A stretch of DNA of 64,000 nt from Candidatus Pantoea floridensis (GTDB taxonomy: Bacteria; Pseudomonadota; Gammaproteobacteria; Enterobacterales; Enterobacteriaceae): assembly GCF_900215435.1 (NCBI RefSeq), contig NZ_OCMY01000001.1:2914001-2978000 (forward strand), in the 5' to 3' direction. Below the pieces are notes generated by a model. The model did no database searches, was not told the DNA's origin, and saw nothing but the letters and a program-made list of their open reading frames with translations. This document shows, in pieces, positions 26,384-40,698 of this stretch; the stretch's first letter is position 1, and every line of letters begins with the position of its first letter. Both the position numbers and the translations under genes were made by a program.

Positions 26384-28957
26384 ATGCGTCTGGATCGTCT
26401 TACTAATAAATTTCAACTGGCACTTGCCGATGCACAGTCCCTTGCTCTGGGACAAGACAATCAATTCATAGAACCCCTTCATTTGATGAGCGCGTTGCTT
26501 AATCAGGAAGGCGGATCGGTACGTCCGCTGCTTAGCGCAGCAGGGGCCGATGTGGCTGGTTTACGTACCAGTATCGAACAAGCGATTAATCGACTACCGC
26601 AGGTGGAAGGTACTGATGGCGACGTGCAGCCATCCGCCGATTTAATTCGGGTATTGAACCTGTGCGACAAGCTGGCGCAAAAGCGCGGCGACAACTTTAT
26701 TTCATCAGAACTCTTTATTTTGGCGGCCCTCGATTCTCGTGGCTCGCTGGCTGATATTTTAAAATCGGCTGGTGCGACAGCGGAAAAACTCTCTAAGGCC
26801 ATTGACCAATTACGGGGAGGAGACAACGTGAACGATCAGGGTGCTGAAGATCAGCGTCAGGCTTTAAAAAAATACACAATCGACCTTACCGAGCGTGCTG
26901 AACTTGGCAAGCTCGACCCGGTAATTGGTCGTGACGAAGAAATCCGTCGCACTATTCAGGTGTTGCAGCGCCGTACTAAAAATAACCCGGTGCTGATTGG
27001 TGAACCTGGCGTTGGTAAAACGGCTATCGCCGAAGGATTAGCGCAGCGCATCATTAATGGCGAAGTTCCTGAAGGTCTGAAAGGTCGTCGCGTGCTGGCT
27101 TTGGATATGGGCGCGCTGGTGGCTGGTGCTAAATATCGCGGCGAATTTGAAGAGCGTCTGAAAGGCGTGCTTAGCGATCTGGCTAAACAGGAAGGCAACG
27201 TCATCCTGTTTATCGATGAACTGCATACCATGGTGGGTGCCGGTAAAGCTGACGGTGCAATGGATGCAGGCAACATGCTGAAACCAGCGTTGGCGCGCGG
27301 TGAACTGCATTGCGTTGGCGCCACTACGCTGAATGAGTATCGCCAGTTCATTGAGAAAGATGCGGCGCTGGAACGTCGTTTCCAAAAAGTGTTTGTTGCT
27401 GAGCCGAGTGTGGAAGATACCATCGCCATTTTACGCGGACTGAAAGAACGCTATGAGTTGCATCATCATGTGCAGATCACCGATCCCGCGATTGTGGCTG
27501 CGGCAACGTTGTCGCATCGTTATATCTCCGATCGTCAGCTGCCTGATAAGGCGATTGACCTGATTGATGAAGCGGCATCCAGTATTCGTCTGCAGATGGA
27601 TTCGAAGCCAGAATCACTTGATCGTCTTGAGCGTCGCATCATCCAGTTAAAACTTGAGCAGCAAGCGCTGAAGAAAGAATCTGATGATGCCAGCGTGAAG
27701 CGTCTGGAAATGCTCGAAGCCGAACTCGACCAGAAAGAGCGAGAATACGCTGAGCTGGAAGAGGAATGGAAAGCGGAAAAGGCCTCCTTAACCGGTACGC
27801 AGAATATTAAAGCGGAGCTGGAACAGGCGCGTCTGACAATGGAGCAAGCGCGTCGCATGGGCGATCTTGGCCAGATGTCTGAGTTGCAATACGGCAAAAT
27901 TCCGGAATTGGAAAAACAGTTAGCTATCGCTACGCAGTCTGAAGGCAAAACCATGAAGCTGTTACGCAATCGCGTAACAGATGTGGAGATCGCTGATGTG
28001 CTGGCGCGTTGGACCGGAATTCCAGTCGCACGCATGATGGAAGGCGAGCGAGAGAAGCTGCTGCGCATGGAGCAGGAGTTGCATGCTCGAGTGATTGGAC
28101 AGAACGAAGCGGTGGAAGCGGTATCGAATGCCATCCGTCGTAGCCGCGCCGGCTTGTCGGATCCAAACCGTCCGATTGGTTCCTTCTTGTTCCTCGGACC
28201 AACCGGCGTCGGTAAAACCGAATTGTGTAAGGCGCTGGCCAACTTCCTGTTCGATAGCGATGACGCGATGGTGCGCATTGATATGTCTGAGTTTATGGAA
28301 AAACACTCGGTGTCACGCCTCGTGGGTGCTCCTCCGGGTTATGTTGGCTATGAAGAGGGCGGTTATCTGACAGAGGCGGTGCGTCGTCGCCCTTATTCGG
28401 TAATTCTGTTGGATGAGGTTGAGAAGGCGCATCCAGATGTATTCAACATCTTATTGCAGGTGTTGGATGATGGGCGTTTGACCGATGGTCAGGGGCGTAC
28501 GGTCGATTTCCGTAACACCGTAGTGATCATGACCTCGAACCTTGGTTCCGATCTTATTCAGGAACGCTTTGGCGCGCTGGATTATGCGGAAATGAAAGAA
28601 GTGGTGATGACGGTTGTTGGACAGCATTTCCGTCCGGAGTTTATTAACCGTATCGATGACATGGTGGTGTTCCACCCACTGGGCGAAAAGCACATTGCTT
28701 CTATTGCACAGATTCAGCTGCAGCGCTTGTATCAGCGTCTTGAGGAGCGCGGTTACCAGCTGCACATCTCTGATGCGGCGCTCAAACTGCTTGGTGAAAA
28801 TGGTTATGACCCGGTTTATGGTGCGCGTCCATTAAAGCGTGCTATCCAGCAGCAAATTGAAAACCCGCTGGCGCAGCAGATTCTTTCTGGTGCTTTAGTT
28901 CCGGGTAAAACCATTGAAATGGATGTTAAAGATGATGTGATTGTTGCGCATCAATAA
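26384..28957 (+). CDS. clpB: ATP-dependent disaggregase ClpB
   Basis: ClpB is a Hsp100 hexamer that rescues aggregated proteins together with DnaK. The 857-residue protein equals the E. coli length. It has an N domain (1-145), NBD1 with Walker A GEPGVGKT near 206, a coiled-coil middle domain (about 410-520, rich in E/K/L), and NBD2 with GPTGVGKT near 605, followed by a C-terminal small domain. The ATG at 26384 follows GGGAGGAATT. An internal GTG at 26828 (codon 149), behind GGGGAGGAGACAAC, is the expected start of the shorter ClpB isoform. Expression is from the sigma-32 promoter. Confidence 0.98.
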   Translation: MRLDRLTNKFQLALADAQSLALGQDNQFIEPLHLMSALLNQEGGSVRPLLSAAGADVAGLRTSIEQAINRLPQVEGTDGDVQPSADLIRVLNLCDKLAQKRGDNFISSELFILAALDSRGSLADILKSAGATAEKLSKAIDQLRGGDNVNDQGAEDQRQALKKYTIDLTERAELGKLDPVIGRDEEIRRTIQVLQRRTKNNPVLIGEPGVGKTAIAEGLAQRIINGEVPEGLKGRRVLALDMGALVAGAKYRGEFEERLKGVLSDLAKQEGNVILFIDELHTMVGAGKADGAMDAGNMLKPALARGELHCVGATTLNEYRQFIEKDAALERRFQKVFVAEPSVEDTIAILRGLKERYELHHHVQITDPAIVAAATLSHRYISDRQLPDKAIDLIDEAASSIRLQMDSKPESLDRLERRIIQLKLEQQALKKESDDASVKRLEMLEAELDQKEREYAELEEEWKAEKASLTGTQNIKAELEQARLTMEQARRMGDLGQMSELQYGKIPELEKQLAIATQSEGKTMKLLRNRVTDVEIADVLARWTGIPVARMMEGEREKLLRMEQELHARVIGQNEAVEAVSNAIRRSRAGLSDPNRPIGSFLFLGPTGVGKTELCKALANFLFDSDDAMVRIDMSEFMEKHSVSRLVGAPPGYVGYEEGGYLTEAVRRRPYSVILLDEVEKAHPDVFNILLQVLDDGRLTDGQGRTVDFRNTVVIMTSNLGSDLIQERFGALDYAEMKEVVMTVVGQHFRPEFINRIDDMVVFHPLGEKHIASIAQIQLQRLYQRLEERGYQLHISDAALKLLGENGYDPVYGARPLKRAIQQQIENPLAQQILSGALVPGKTIEMDVKDDVIVAHQ

Positions 28958-28969
28958 TCCATTCTGATT

Positions 28970-28996
28970 AAAACGGGCCTGCGGGCCCGTTTTTTA
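28970..28996 (+). terminator. clpB terminator
   Basis: AAAACGGGCC pairs with GGGCCCGTTTT region over TGC and is followed by TTTTTT. It separates clpB from the rRNA operon. Confidence 0.92.
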
Positions 28997-29078
28997 TGCG
29001 CTTTACGCAAGAATTCGCTGCTTTTTGCAACGTATAGCCTGGAAAGTGAGCGGTCGCGCAAAAACTTCAAATTAGCAC

Positions 29079-29106
29079 TTGTCAGTTGAAATGAACTGCC
29101 TATAAT
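29079..29106 (+). promoter_or_regulatory. rRNA operon promoter P1
   Basis: TTGTCA and TATAAT with 16-base spacing, followed by the GC-rich GCGCCACC. This is the hallmark rrn P1 layout. The A/T-rich stretch just upstream (AAAACTTCAAATTA) is a probable UP element. Fis sites may lie further upstream but I did not resolve them. Confidence 0.92.
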
Positions 29107-29199
29107 GCGCCACCACTGAGACGGCAAAGCGGCAACGCAGGCGGCTCAGCAGGGAGTGAAGAAATTCATCCCGCCGGATGAAAGCGCTGAAAAAAGTGT

Positions 29200-29227
29200 T
29201 TGACTCTGAAGAGGGAAAGCGTAATAT
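29200..29227 (+). promoter_or_regulatory. rRNA operon promoter P2
   Basis: TTGACT and TAATAT with 16-base spacing, about 120 bases after P1, as in other enterobacterial rrn operons. Confidence 0.85.
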
Positions 29228-29267
29228 ACGCCACCTCGCGACAGGCGGTTAACCCGCTGTTCGCAAC

Positions 29268-29279
29268 GCTCTTTAACAA
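29268..29279 (+). promoter_or_regulatory. rrn leader boxA antitermination site
   Basis: GCTCTTTAACAA matches boxA, the NusB/NusE loading site. The remaining 29280-29431 is leader RNA that pairs around 16S for RNase III processing. Confidence 0.85.
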
Positions 29280-29431
29280 TTTATCAGACAATCTGTGTGG
29301 GCACTCGCAGGATTGATATCAGCGTCTCCGGACGCAAAAAAATATCAAGTCTCACGAGTGAACACATAATGAAATTCATTATGACGTTTTACAGATGAGC
29401 ACCGCTTAACTTGTTTAAGCAAATCAAACTT

Positions 29432-30972
<1,541 letters not shown>

Positions 30973-31045
30973 CCTGAAGATACCTTCCCGCGCAGTGCTC
31001 ACACAGATTGTCTGATAAAAAGTAACGAGCAGAAAAAACCTCTAC

Positions 31046-31122
<77 letters not shown>

Positions 31123-31154
31123 AATTTCTTCTCATGCTGCGTTAAAGCGCCGCT

Positions 31155-31172
31155 CGTATAGTGAACTATACG
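31155..31172. repeat. Palindrome in the rRNA spacer
   Basis: CGTATAGT-GA-ACTATACG is a perfect inverted repeat between the two spacer tRNAs. It could help fold or process the precursor. Confidence 0.7.
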
Positions 31173-31264
31173 TCGCGACACTTTGCCTTGCCTGAAAAGA
31201 AATTACCGTTTGTGAAAACGGGACTCCTGGTGAGTGGTAGTAGCGGTCTCTGCAGTAACTGTAT

Positions 31265-31340
31265 GGGGCTATAGCTCAGCTGGGAGAGCGCCTGCCTTGC
31301 ACGCAGGAGGTCAGCGGTTCGATCCCGCTTAGCTCCACCA
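31265..31340 (+). tRNA. alaT: tRNA-Ala (anticodon TGC)
   Basis: A 76-base gene in the rRNA spacer with GGGGCTA acceptor, anticodon loop TTGCACG and encoded CCA. It lies 142 bases after tRNA-Ile, on the same transcript. Confidence 0.97.
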
Positions 31341-31400
31341 TTACAGTGACTCAAAACAATACTTCAGAGCAAACCGGAAACGGTGTGCTGCGAAGTATTA

Positions 31401-31412
31401 TGCTCTTTAACA
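31401..31412 (+). promoter_or_regulatory. Spacer boxA antitermination site
   Basis: TGCTCTTTAACA, an exact boxA copy ahead of 23S, as in other enterobacterial rrn operons. The rest of 31341-31540 is spacer that pairs with the 23S 3' flank for processing. Confidence 0.88.
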
Positions 31413-31540
31413 ATCCGGAACAAGCTGAAAATTGAAACGACGTGTTGGTTCATTTCTCCGTAATAAGGAATGAATAACAACATGTTCGAGTCTCTCAATG
31501 CCTGCAGTCCCAAGCGTTGCAAAACGCCTGTGGGTTGTGA

Positions 31541-34447
<2,907 letters not shown>

Positions 34448-34547
34448 ACAACGCCAGAGGCGTTTTGGTGTGAGAGACCAGAGATTTTCAGCTTGTTTAT
34501 GGATTGGTTTGCGGTGCCTGACAGGGCTTCGTGAACGAAACAGAATT

Positions 34548-34667
34548 TGCCTGGCGGCTTTAGCGCGGTGGTCCCACCTGACCCCATGCCGAACTCAGAA
34601 GTGAAACGCCGTAGCGCCGATGGTAGTGTGGGGTCTCCCCATGCGAGAGTAGGGAACTGCCAGGCAT
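34548..34667 (+). rRNA. rrf: 5S ribosomal RNA
   Basis: A 120-base gene from TGCCTGGCGGC to GCCAGGCAT, with the two ends complementary and the loop sequence CCGAACTCAGAAGTGAAACG conserved. It ends the rRNA operon. Confidence 0.97.
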
Positions 34668-34680
34668 TAAATAAGTGAAA

Positions 34681-34710
34681 AAGCCCCGAACGGAAGTTCG
34701 GGGCTTTTTT
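34681..34710 (+). terminator. rRNA operon terminator
   Basis: AAGCCCCGAAC pairs with GTTCGGGGCTT over GGAA and is followed by TTTT. Confidence 0.92.
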
Positions 34711-34896
34711 ACGTTTTTTTGCAAAGATGCAATGAAGCAGTACGCTGAATTCGCATGAAAAAGGCGTAAATTACATTCCAAAATTCCCCTCTTGTCACAA
34801 TTTGTAATCCAGGATTACAGCCAATTCCCGCAAATAGCGAATAGATGCTTTACTCAATCCTTTGGCGTTAATTCTTCGCAAGGAAATGAGGTAAGT

Positions 34897-36201
34897 ATGA
34901 CAGACTCCCTACAACAAAAAGTGGCACAGCCGGAAACAGCAGCCGTCAGTAAACAACGCATCTGGGCGATCGTTGGCGCATCTTCGGGTAATTTAGTCGA
35001 ATGGTTCGATTTCTACGTTTACTCCTTCTTCTCACTCTATTTTGCCCATATCTTCTTCCCAAGTGGCGATACCACAACGCAGCTACTGCAAACCGCAGGC
35101 GTTTTTGCCGCAGGATTTCTCATGAGGCCGATTGGCGGCTGGTTGTTTGGCTATATTGCCGACCGGCATGGACGAAAAACATCCATGTTGATCTCGGTAT
35201 GCATGATGTGTTTGGGATCGTTAGTGATTGCCTGCCTACCGGGTTATGGCGAAATAGGATTAGCTGCACCCGTTATTTTGTTGTTGGCGCGTATGTTTCA
35301 GGGACTGTCTGTCGGTGGGGAATATGGCACCAGCGCGACTTATATGAGCGAAGTAGCACTTGAGGGGCGCAAAGGTTTCTATGCTTCGTTTCAATATGTG
35401 ACGTTAATTGGTGGTCAATTACTGGCTGTACTGACCGTGGTCGTTTTACAGCAAATTCTAAGTGATGAAGCGTTGCGGAGTTGGGGCTGGCGCATCCCCT
35501 TCTTCCTGGGAGCGGCATTGGCTATTGTTGCTTTGTGGCTGCGTCGCTCTCTCAATGAAACTTCTGAGAAAAAAAACCGTGAACACTCTGATGCTGGCAG
35601 CATTATAGGGCTGCTGCGCAATCACTCTCGTGCTTTTATCATGGTACTGGGCTTTACCGCCGGCGGTTCGCTGAGTTTTTATACCTTCACTACATACATG
35701 CAAAAATACCTGGTAAATACTGCAGGCATGGATGCGCGCAGCGCCAGTGGGTTAATGACCGGTGCTTTATTGGTCTTTATGCTGATTCAACCGATTATTG
35801 GCGCACTGTCAGACAAAATCGGGCGTCGCGCCTCTATGATGATCTTCGGCGCTGGTGCAGCAATTTGTACTGTTCCCGTTCTCATGCTGTTGCAAAATGT
35901 GCAGAGCAGTTGGCTAGCATTTGCATTAATCATGCTGGCACTCATCATCACCAGTTTCTACACCGCGATCAGCGGCATTTTAAAAGCAGAAATGTTCCCA
36001 CCAGAAGTGCGAGCGCTGGGTGTCGGACTGTCATATGCGGTTGCGAATGCGATATTTGGCGGTTCGGCGGAGTATGTGGCGTTACTGCTGAAGAGAGAAG
36101 GCATCGAAACCAGTTTCTTCTGGTATGTATCGGCAATGGGGGCATTGGCATTCCTGGTCTCGCTGATGCTTCACCGTAAAGGGAAGGGGATTGCGCTGTA
36201 A
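34897..36201 (+). CDS. kgtP: Alpha-ketoglutarate:H+ symporter
   Basis: A 434-residue major facilitator of the metabolite:H+ symporter group, nearly collinear with E. coli KgtP (432). Twelve membrane helices are expected. Signatures are [16 protein letters not shown] in helix 1, [21 protein letters not shown] in loop 2-3, and [19 protein letters not shown]. It imports 2-oxoglutarate across the inner membrane. The ATG at 34897 follows GAGGTAAGT; an earlier in-frame ATG (34792) adds 35 residues with no homology. Its position after the rRNA operon matches E. coli. Its stop abuts the yfiM stop with no gap. Confidence 0.95.
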   Translation: MTDSLQQKVAQPETAAVSKQRIWAIVGASSGNLVEWFDFYVYSFFSLYFAHIFFPSGDTTTQLLQTAGVFAAGFLMRPIGGWLFGYIADRHGRKTSMLISVCMMCLGSLVIACLPGYGEIGLAAPVILLLARMFQGLSVGGEYGTSATYMSEVALEGRKGFYASFQYVTLIGGQLLAVLTVVVLQQILSDEALRSWGWRIPFFLGAALAIVALWLRRSLNETSEKKNREHSDAGSIIGLLRNHSRAFIMVLGFTAGGSLSFYTFTTYMQKYLVNTAGMDARSASGLMTGALLVFMLIQPIIGALSDKIGRRASMMIFGAGAAICTVPVLMLLQNVQSSWLAFALIMLALIITSFYTAISGILKAEMFPPEVRALGVGLSYAVANAIFGGSAEYVALLLKREGIETSFFWYVSAMGALAFLVSLMLHRKGKGIAL

Positions 36202-36522
36202 TTACTGGCTAAGATTCCATAACGCAATACCGCTGGCAGCGCCAGCGACGTCCCAGCTTAGATCTTTCCAACTCCAGCCGCTCCCCGATGAGCGGCTGTC
36301 ATACCACTCTTTACCGACACCAAAGCTAAGGGAAAATAGAAAGCCGAAGCGCAAATTTTGCCCGCGACCTTGATGTTGATGCTGAGAGATTTCACTGCCT
36401 GCTGCAGCCAGAGCGGCGGAAGAAAAGAAGTGTTCCGCTTTATCTTTGCCCGTCCAGTTATCCTGGGCCACATGCGCACATCCACTACACAGCAAAACTA
36501 CGCAGAGGATGAGCGCACGCAT
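36202..36522 (-). CDS. yfiM: YfiM family lipoprotein (DUF2279)
   Basis: A 106-residue predicted outer-membrane lipoprotein with lipobox LLCSGC near residue 14. The body contains WTGKDKAEHFFSSAALAAAGSE and the well-conserved GSGWSWKDLSWDVAGAASGIALW. E. coli YfiM has the same order and length; the function is unknown. It is 3 bases downstream of pssA on the minus strand, so it is probably co-transcribed with it. It is convergent with kgtP, the stop codons touching. Confidence 0.9.
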   Translation of the reverse strand: MRALILCVVLLCSGCAHVAQDNWTGKDKAEHFFSSAALAAAGSEISQHQHQGRGQNLRFGFLFSLSFGVGKEWYDSRSSGSGWSWKDLSWDVAGAASGIALWNLSQ

Positions 36523-36525
36523 CGG

Positions 36526-37881
36526 TTAAAGCAGACGGCTAATCAAACGGTCAATACGAATACGGCGCAGGCGGCGAATCAGTTTGCGTACCTTAGCCGG
36601 ATAATCAGAGATGCTCTCCAGTTCGCGGAAATGCTGCACTACCGATGTGTGCTGGCGAATCAGCGCCAGTTCTTTTTCACGCTGCTCCGCTAATTCATTG
36701 AGAGGATCGTGAATTAACACCGCGTTTTCCAGGTCAAGTCGCCATGCACGCGGATTGAGGTTGTTGCCGGTAATCATCATCCATTCGTCATCAACCCAGA
36801 TACCTTTTAGGTGATAACTGTTTTCACCATCTTTCCACAAGCGCACGGTCAGCTGGCCATTATTCACGTAATACTGGAGGCGGCTCAGGAAGCGACGTAG
36901 ATTGATCTCATAAAGATAGGGTAACGCCCCAATAATCTTGAAGGGCTGTTCTGGCGGAATGTAGAAGTCATTAGCGGTTTTGTCACCGATGATAATCTCC
37001 ACTTCTTTACCCTGACGCAGTAAATGAATCAGATTGCGCACCAGAATGGCTGGCAGGTTGAAATAAGGCGTGCATAGCGTCAGCTTATGCTCCGCGCACG
37101 GCATCAAATGGAAAATGGTTTTGTTCAGCAGGCTGCGTTTACCCAAGCCAACCAGCGGCGTTACGGTAAGTGATTCATTATCCGCATTGCCCGTGAACTG
37201 ATAGTTAAAGCTGCGCAGCTCCTGGCGGAACTGACGTGTTTCATTCTTAATTTCAGGACTTGAAGGGCGCTCGCTTTGATCGAGGCGATTGACCGCCTCA
37301 GACTCTTTAAGATTCTCACAGATCCATGCATACATCGTATCGGTCAGCTGCGGATTGCGGATCAGCTGGTAACGATCATAACGATATTTATCATGCTGAT
37401 GCAGATAGACATCGTTCAGGCTTGCGCCGCTATAAAGCAACGTATCATCAATGATAAAACCTTTCAGATGTAACACGCCAAGCGCTTCACGCGTGTTTAC
37501 CGGAATACCGTAAACGGGAATCGCGATATCAGGATGCTGCGCAGCCATTTCACAATACCAATCGGCATTGGTTACACTACGCGCGGCACCTATGCGTCCA
37601 CGCTGGGCACGATGCCAATCAACCAGAATGCAGACATCCAGCTCTGGTTTTGCCTGACGCGCCGCGTATAGCGCCTGCATGATTCCCCGGCCACCGTCAT
37701 CATTTTCCAGATACAGCGCCGTAATGCAGATACGCTTTTCTGCCGCGGCAATTTTCGTCAGCAAGGTTTCACGAAACTCGGCAGGCGAATAAAGCGTGGT
37801 CAGATCCGACACGGATTGTGACAGTTTAGGCAGCTGTGCGAGGTGTTGTTGGTGTTTATTACGTTTAAATTTAGACAACAT
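36526..37881 (-). CDS. pssA: CDP-diacylglycerol-serine O-phosphatidyltransferase (phosphatidylserine synthase)
   Basis: PssA joins serine to CDP-diacylglycerol, the committed step to phosphatidylethanolamine. It belongs to the phospholipase D superfamily and associates peripherally with the membrane and ribosomes. The 451-residue product has two HKD motifs, HLKGFIIDDTLLYSGASLND and YHLKGIWVDDEWMMITGNN, and a very basic C-terminus (KVRKLIRRLRRIRIDRLISR). I use ATG 37881 (MLSKFKRNKHQQHL, as in E. coli); a GTG one codon earlier is also in frame. Confidence 0.97.
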   Translation of the reverse strand: MLSKFKRNKHQQHLAQLPKLSQSVSDLTTLYSPAEFRETLLTKIAAAEKRICITALYLENDDGGRGIMQALYAARQAKPELDVCILVDWHRAQRGRIGAARSVTNADWYCEMAAQHPDIAIPVYGIPVNTREALGVLHLKGFIIDDTLLYSGASLNDVYLHQHDKYRYDRYQLIRNPQLTDTMYAWICENLKESEAVNRLDQSERPSSPEIKNETRQFRQELRSFNYQFTGNADNESLTVTPLVGLGKRSLLNKTIFHLMPCAEHKLTLCTPYFNLPAILVRNLIHLLRQGKEVEIIIGDKTANDFYIPPEQPFKIIGALPYLYEINLRRFLSRLQYYVNNGQLTVRLWKDGENSYHLKGIWVDDEWMMITGNNLNPRAWRLDLENAVLIHDPLNELAEQREKELALIRQHTSVVQHFRELESISDYPAKVRKLIRRLRRIRIDRLISRLL

Positions 37882-37997
37882 CACAGTGCACTTCTTCTTT
37901 GTTCATTGCATGGCCTTTTGCCATCAAATCATGATCCTAACGTTAAATAATACCATCAACCGGCCTGTTAAGGAGGATTTTTACCTTTCTCTACAGG

Positions 37998-40655
37998 TTA
38001 GCCGATGGCGTCGCTAAGCGGCAAATTCAGGCTAACAATGCCGTCATCCAGTTGAATATTCACACGAAAATTAAGTTTTCTCGCCAACGTAATCATGCCG
38101 GTATTGTGCGGCATGGTGATACCGTTCAATTGTTGCAGGCCATGATCGCGTGTATAGCGGATCATCTTTTCCAACAGACGCCGCCCCATGCCTAACCCTT
38201 TCAAATCGGAGCGGACCAAAACGGAGAACTCTGCGTCGATATTGTCAGCATCAGAAATGGCGCGCGTGACACCGATAATCTCGTCGGCGCCATTGTGCTG
38301 ACGTACTGCAACAATCGCCATCTCACGGTCATAATCGATTTGCGTCATATTTGCCAAGTCTTCATGAGTGAACTCATTGATTTCGCTGAAGTAGCGATAG
38401 TAGAGATCTTCTTTGGTTACTTGAGCGATGAAGGCACGTAGCTGCGGCTCATCTTCTGGCAGAATGGGACGGAACAAACAATGTTGGCCATCTTTTAGCT
38501 GCACCTGCTCTTCCAGATGATGGGGATAAGGGCGGATCGCCAGGCGTGTTTCGTTATCGCCGCTAAAAGGCGCCAGCTGCAAAGTCACATCCAGAAGCGT
38601 GAATTCATTCGCCGATGCCAGCAGCGGATGAATATCCAGGCGTTGAATCTCGGGGCAATCGACTATCAGGTTTGAAACCTGCACTAACAGCTGGCTAAGC
38701 CCGGTGATATCCAACGGCCTCAGCGCGCTACGACTGCGCACCTTGCCACTCTTCATCGCTTGAATCACCAGATAGCGCGCCAGCGTCATATTCAGCGGTG
38801 GTAAAGCAACCGCGGCTTGTTTATCTGGCTGCCACTCTACGCCGCCTTCACCCAGCAGGATAATGGGGCCGAACAGCGGATCTTGCTCTACCACCACGCG
38901 CAATTCCTGCGCTCCAGCGCGATTCGCCATGCTCTGTACTAGCAGGCCATCAACGTGTGCTTGTGGATGGGTTTCGCGCACGCGATCGAAAATCGCTTCG
39001 GCCGCTTGTTCCACTTCCGCGGCGCTGCGCAGATACAACATGACACCTTGTACTTCAGACTTATGGGGAATATCTGGCGAACGCAGTTTCAGCGCGACCG
39101 GATAACCAATCTGTTCGGCGATTTTGCCAGCGGCAGCACTGTCACTGGCAATCCAGGTTGGCAAGGTAGCTAATCCATAAGCCTGCAACACCGGCTGCAC
39201 TTCATGGGTATCAAGCGTGGTAATACCCTGATCCAGCGCCTGTTGAATCAGCTGATGCGCCTGCTTGCTGTTCTGGGTTAAACCGAGCGGCAGTGCGGGC
39301 GTCTCGCGCAGTTGCTTTTGGTTACGGCGATATTCCACCTGATGCATGAACGCGGTGATGGTTCCTTCCGGCGTACGCCAGGTGGGAATGCCAGCTTGCG
39401 TAAAGGCGCGCCGCGCAGCCTGTGAGGAGTATTCGCCGCACCAGTTAGTCAGTAGCGTGACCTGTTTGCCACGCGGATGTTTGGCAACCGCAGCGATAAT
39501 CTGCTCGGCGGTTTCGCTGGAAGGCGATACGGCACTTGGCGCATGAATGATCATCAGCGCATCAAGTTCATGGCTATCCAGCAGCCGTTCAATGCAGGCC
39601 ACATAACGTGCCGGTGTTGCATCATCTTTTAAGTCGAGCGGATTACCGCGACCGACACCTTCCGGCAGCAGCGCCGCCAGCGCCTGTAATGTCTCTTCAT
39701 TCAGCGTCGCCAGCTTGCCGTTGCGCGCATACAGCTCATCGAGCGCCAGCGCAGCCGGTGCTGCGCCGTTGCTGAGAATCATCAGCCGATCGCCGCGTAA
39801 TGGGCGCATATGGCTGAGCGACTCTACCGCCGTAAAGAGTTCGTGCGTATCCTGCACGCGTAGTAAACCAGCGCGTTGAATCGCCGCATCCCAGGCCGCA
39901 TCCAATCCGCTACGGGTGCCGATCATTGCCTGCGCCTGATGGCTACGGCCACTTTTTATCACCAGAATGGGTTTATTGCGTGAGGCGCTGCGTGAGGCGG
40001 AAACAAAGCGGCGCGCGTCGCTCAGATGTTCGAGATAGAGCAAAATGGCGCTGGTTTTACCGTCGCGCGCGAGGAAATCTAACAGGTCATCGACGTCGAT
40101 ATCCAGGCTGTCACCCAGTGCGATAAACCACGAGAAACCGAGGTTTCGTTGCTGCGCCCAATCCAGGATGGTATTAGAGACCGCGGCCGATTGTGAAATA
40201 AAGGCAATACGTCCTTTTGCAATCGGCACCGGTGAGAAGCTAGCATTTAGCCCTTGCCATGGCGCCAGCAAACCTAAGCTATTCGGGCCGAGCAGGCGGA
40301 TTTGCCATTGGCTGGCATAGGCTTTCAGTTCTTCCAATTGACTGGCCGGTGCTGAAAGAATAATGCACGCCTTGCAGCCTTTTTCACCCAACTGTTGCAG
40401 TAGTTCGAGATTACGTTTGGCGTGGGTGCAGATGATGGCGAGATCGGGCGCGAAGGGCAGGCTGGCGATATCAGGCCAGGCCAGCACGCCGCTCACTGCT
40501 TTATATTTCGGCGTCACGGGCAACACCGGACCACTAAACCCGCCGGCCAGCAGATTACGCATCATAAAGTAGCCGGCGCGCCCCGGGGTAATCGAGGCAC
40601 CGACTACCGCAATTGATTTAGGTCGTAACAGCGCTTCCAGTCCGCGTTGGCTCAT
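37998..40655 (-). CDS. pat: Protein lysine acetyltransferase Pat (YfiQ)
   Basis: An 885-residue enzyme with an N-terminal CoA-binding/NDP-forming acyl-CoA synthetase-like part (SIAVVGASITPGRAGY, LLGPNSLGL, FISQSAAVSNTILDWA), an ATP-grasp-like region (GYPVALKLRSPDIPHKSEVQGVML) and a C-terminal GNAT domain (LVRSDLKGLGMGRRLLEKM). In enterobacteria it acetylates metabolic enzymes such as acetyl-CoA synthetase. The start is the second of two adjacent ATGs, which fits the AGGAG spacing. It is in the same orientation and order as E. coli (pat-pssA-yfiM). Confidence 0.95.
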   Translation of the reverse strand: MSQRGLEALLRPKSIAVVGASITPGRAGYFMMRNLLAGGFSGPVLPVTPKYKAVSGVLAWPDIASLPFAPDLAIICTHAKRNLELLQQLGEKGCKACIILSAPASQLEELKAYASQWQIRLLGPNSLGLLAPWQGLNASFSPVPIAKGRIAFISQSAAVSNTILDWAQQRNLGFSWFIALGDSLDIDVDDLLDFLARDGKTSAILLYLEHLSDARRFVSASRSASRNKPILVIKSGRSHQAQAMIGTRSGLDAAWDAAIQRAGLLRVQDTHELFTAVESLSHMRPLRGDRLMILSNGAAPAALALDELYARNGKLATLNEETLQALAALLPEGVGRGNPLDLKDDATPARYVACIERLLDSHELDALMIIHAPSAVSPSSETAEQIIAAVAKHPRGKQVTLLTNWCGEYSSQAARRAFTQAGIPTWRTPEGTITAFMHQVEYRRNQKQLRETPALPLGLTQNSKQAHQLIQQALDQGITTLDTHEVQPVLQAYGLATLPTWIASDSAAAGKIAEQIGYPVALKLRSPDIPHKSEVQGVMLYLRSAAEVEQAAEAIFDRVRETHPQAHVDGLLVQSMANRAGAQELRVVVEQDPLFGPIILLGEGGVEWQPDKQAAVALPPLNMTLARYLVIQAMKSGKVRSRSALRPLDITGLSQLLVQVSNLIVDCPEIQRLDIHPLLASANEFTLLDVTLQLAPFSGDNETRLAIRPYPHHLEEQVQLKDGQHCLFRPILPEDEPQLRAFIAQVTKEDLYYRYFSEINEFTHEDLANMTQIDYDREMAIVAVRQHNGADEIIGVTRAISDADNIDAEFSVLVRSDLKGLGMGRRLLEKMIRYTRDHGLQQLNGITMPHNTGMITLARKLNFRVNIQLDDGIVSLNLPLSDAIG

Positions 40656-40698
40656 CATCCGCTCCTGCTATCAAGATTGGCATGATTGTAAACGCTTT

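Noticed and set aside
27535..28278. 247-codon Ser/Arg-rich minus-strand frame over clpB
   Set aside because: Composition reflects the complement of biased clpB codons; no ribosome binding site.
31166..31354. Minus-strand frame with RDRTADLLRARQALSQLSYSP
   Set aside because: It is the antisense of tRNA-Ala in the rRNA spacer, another known spurious protein.
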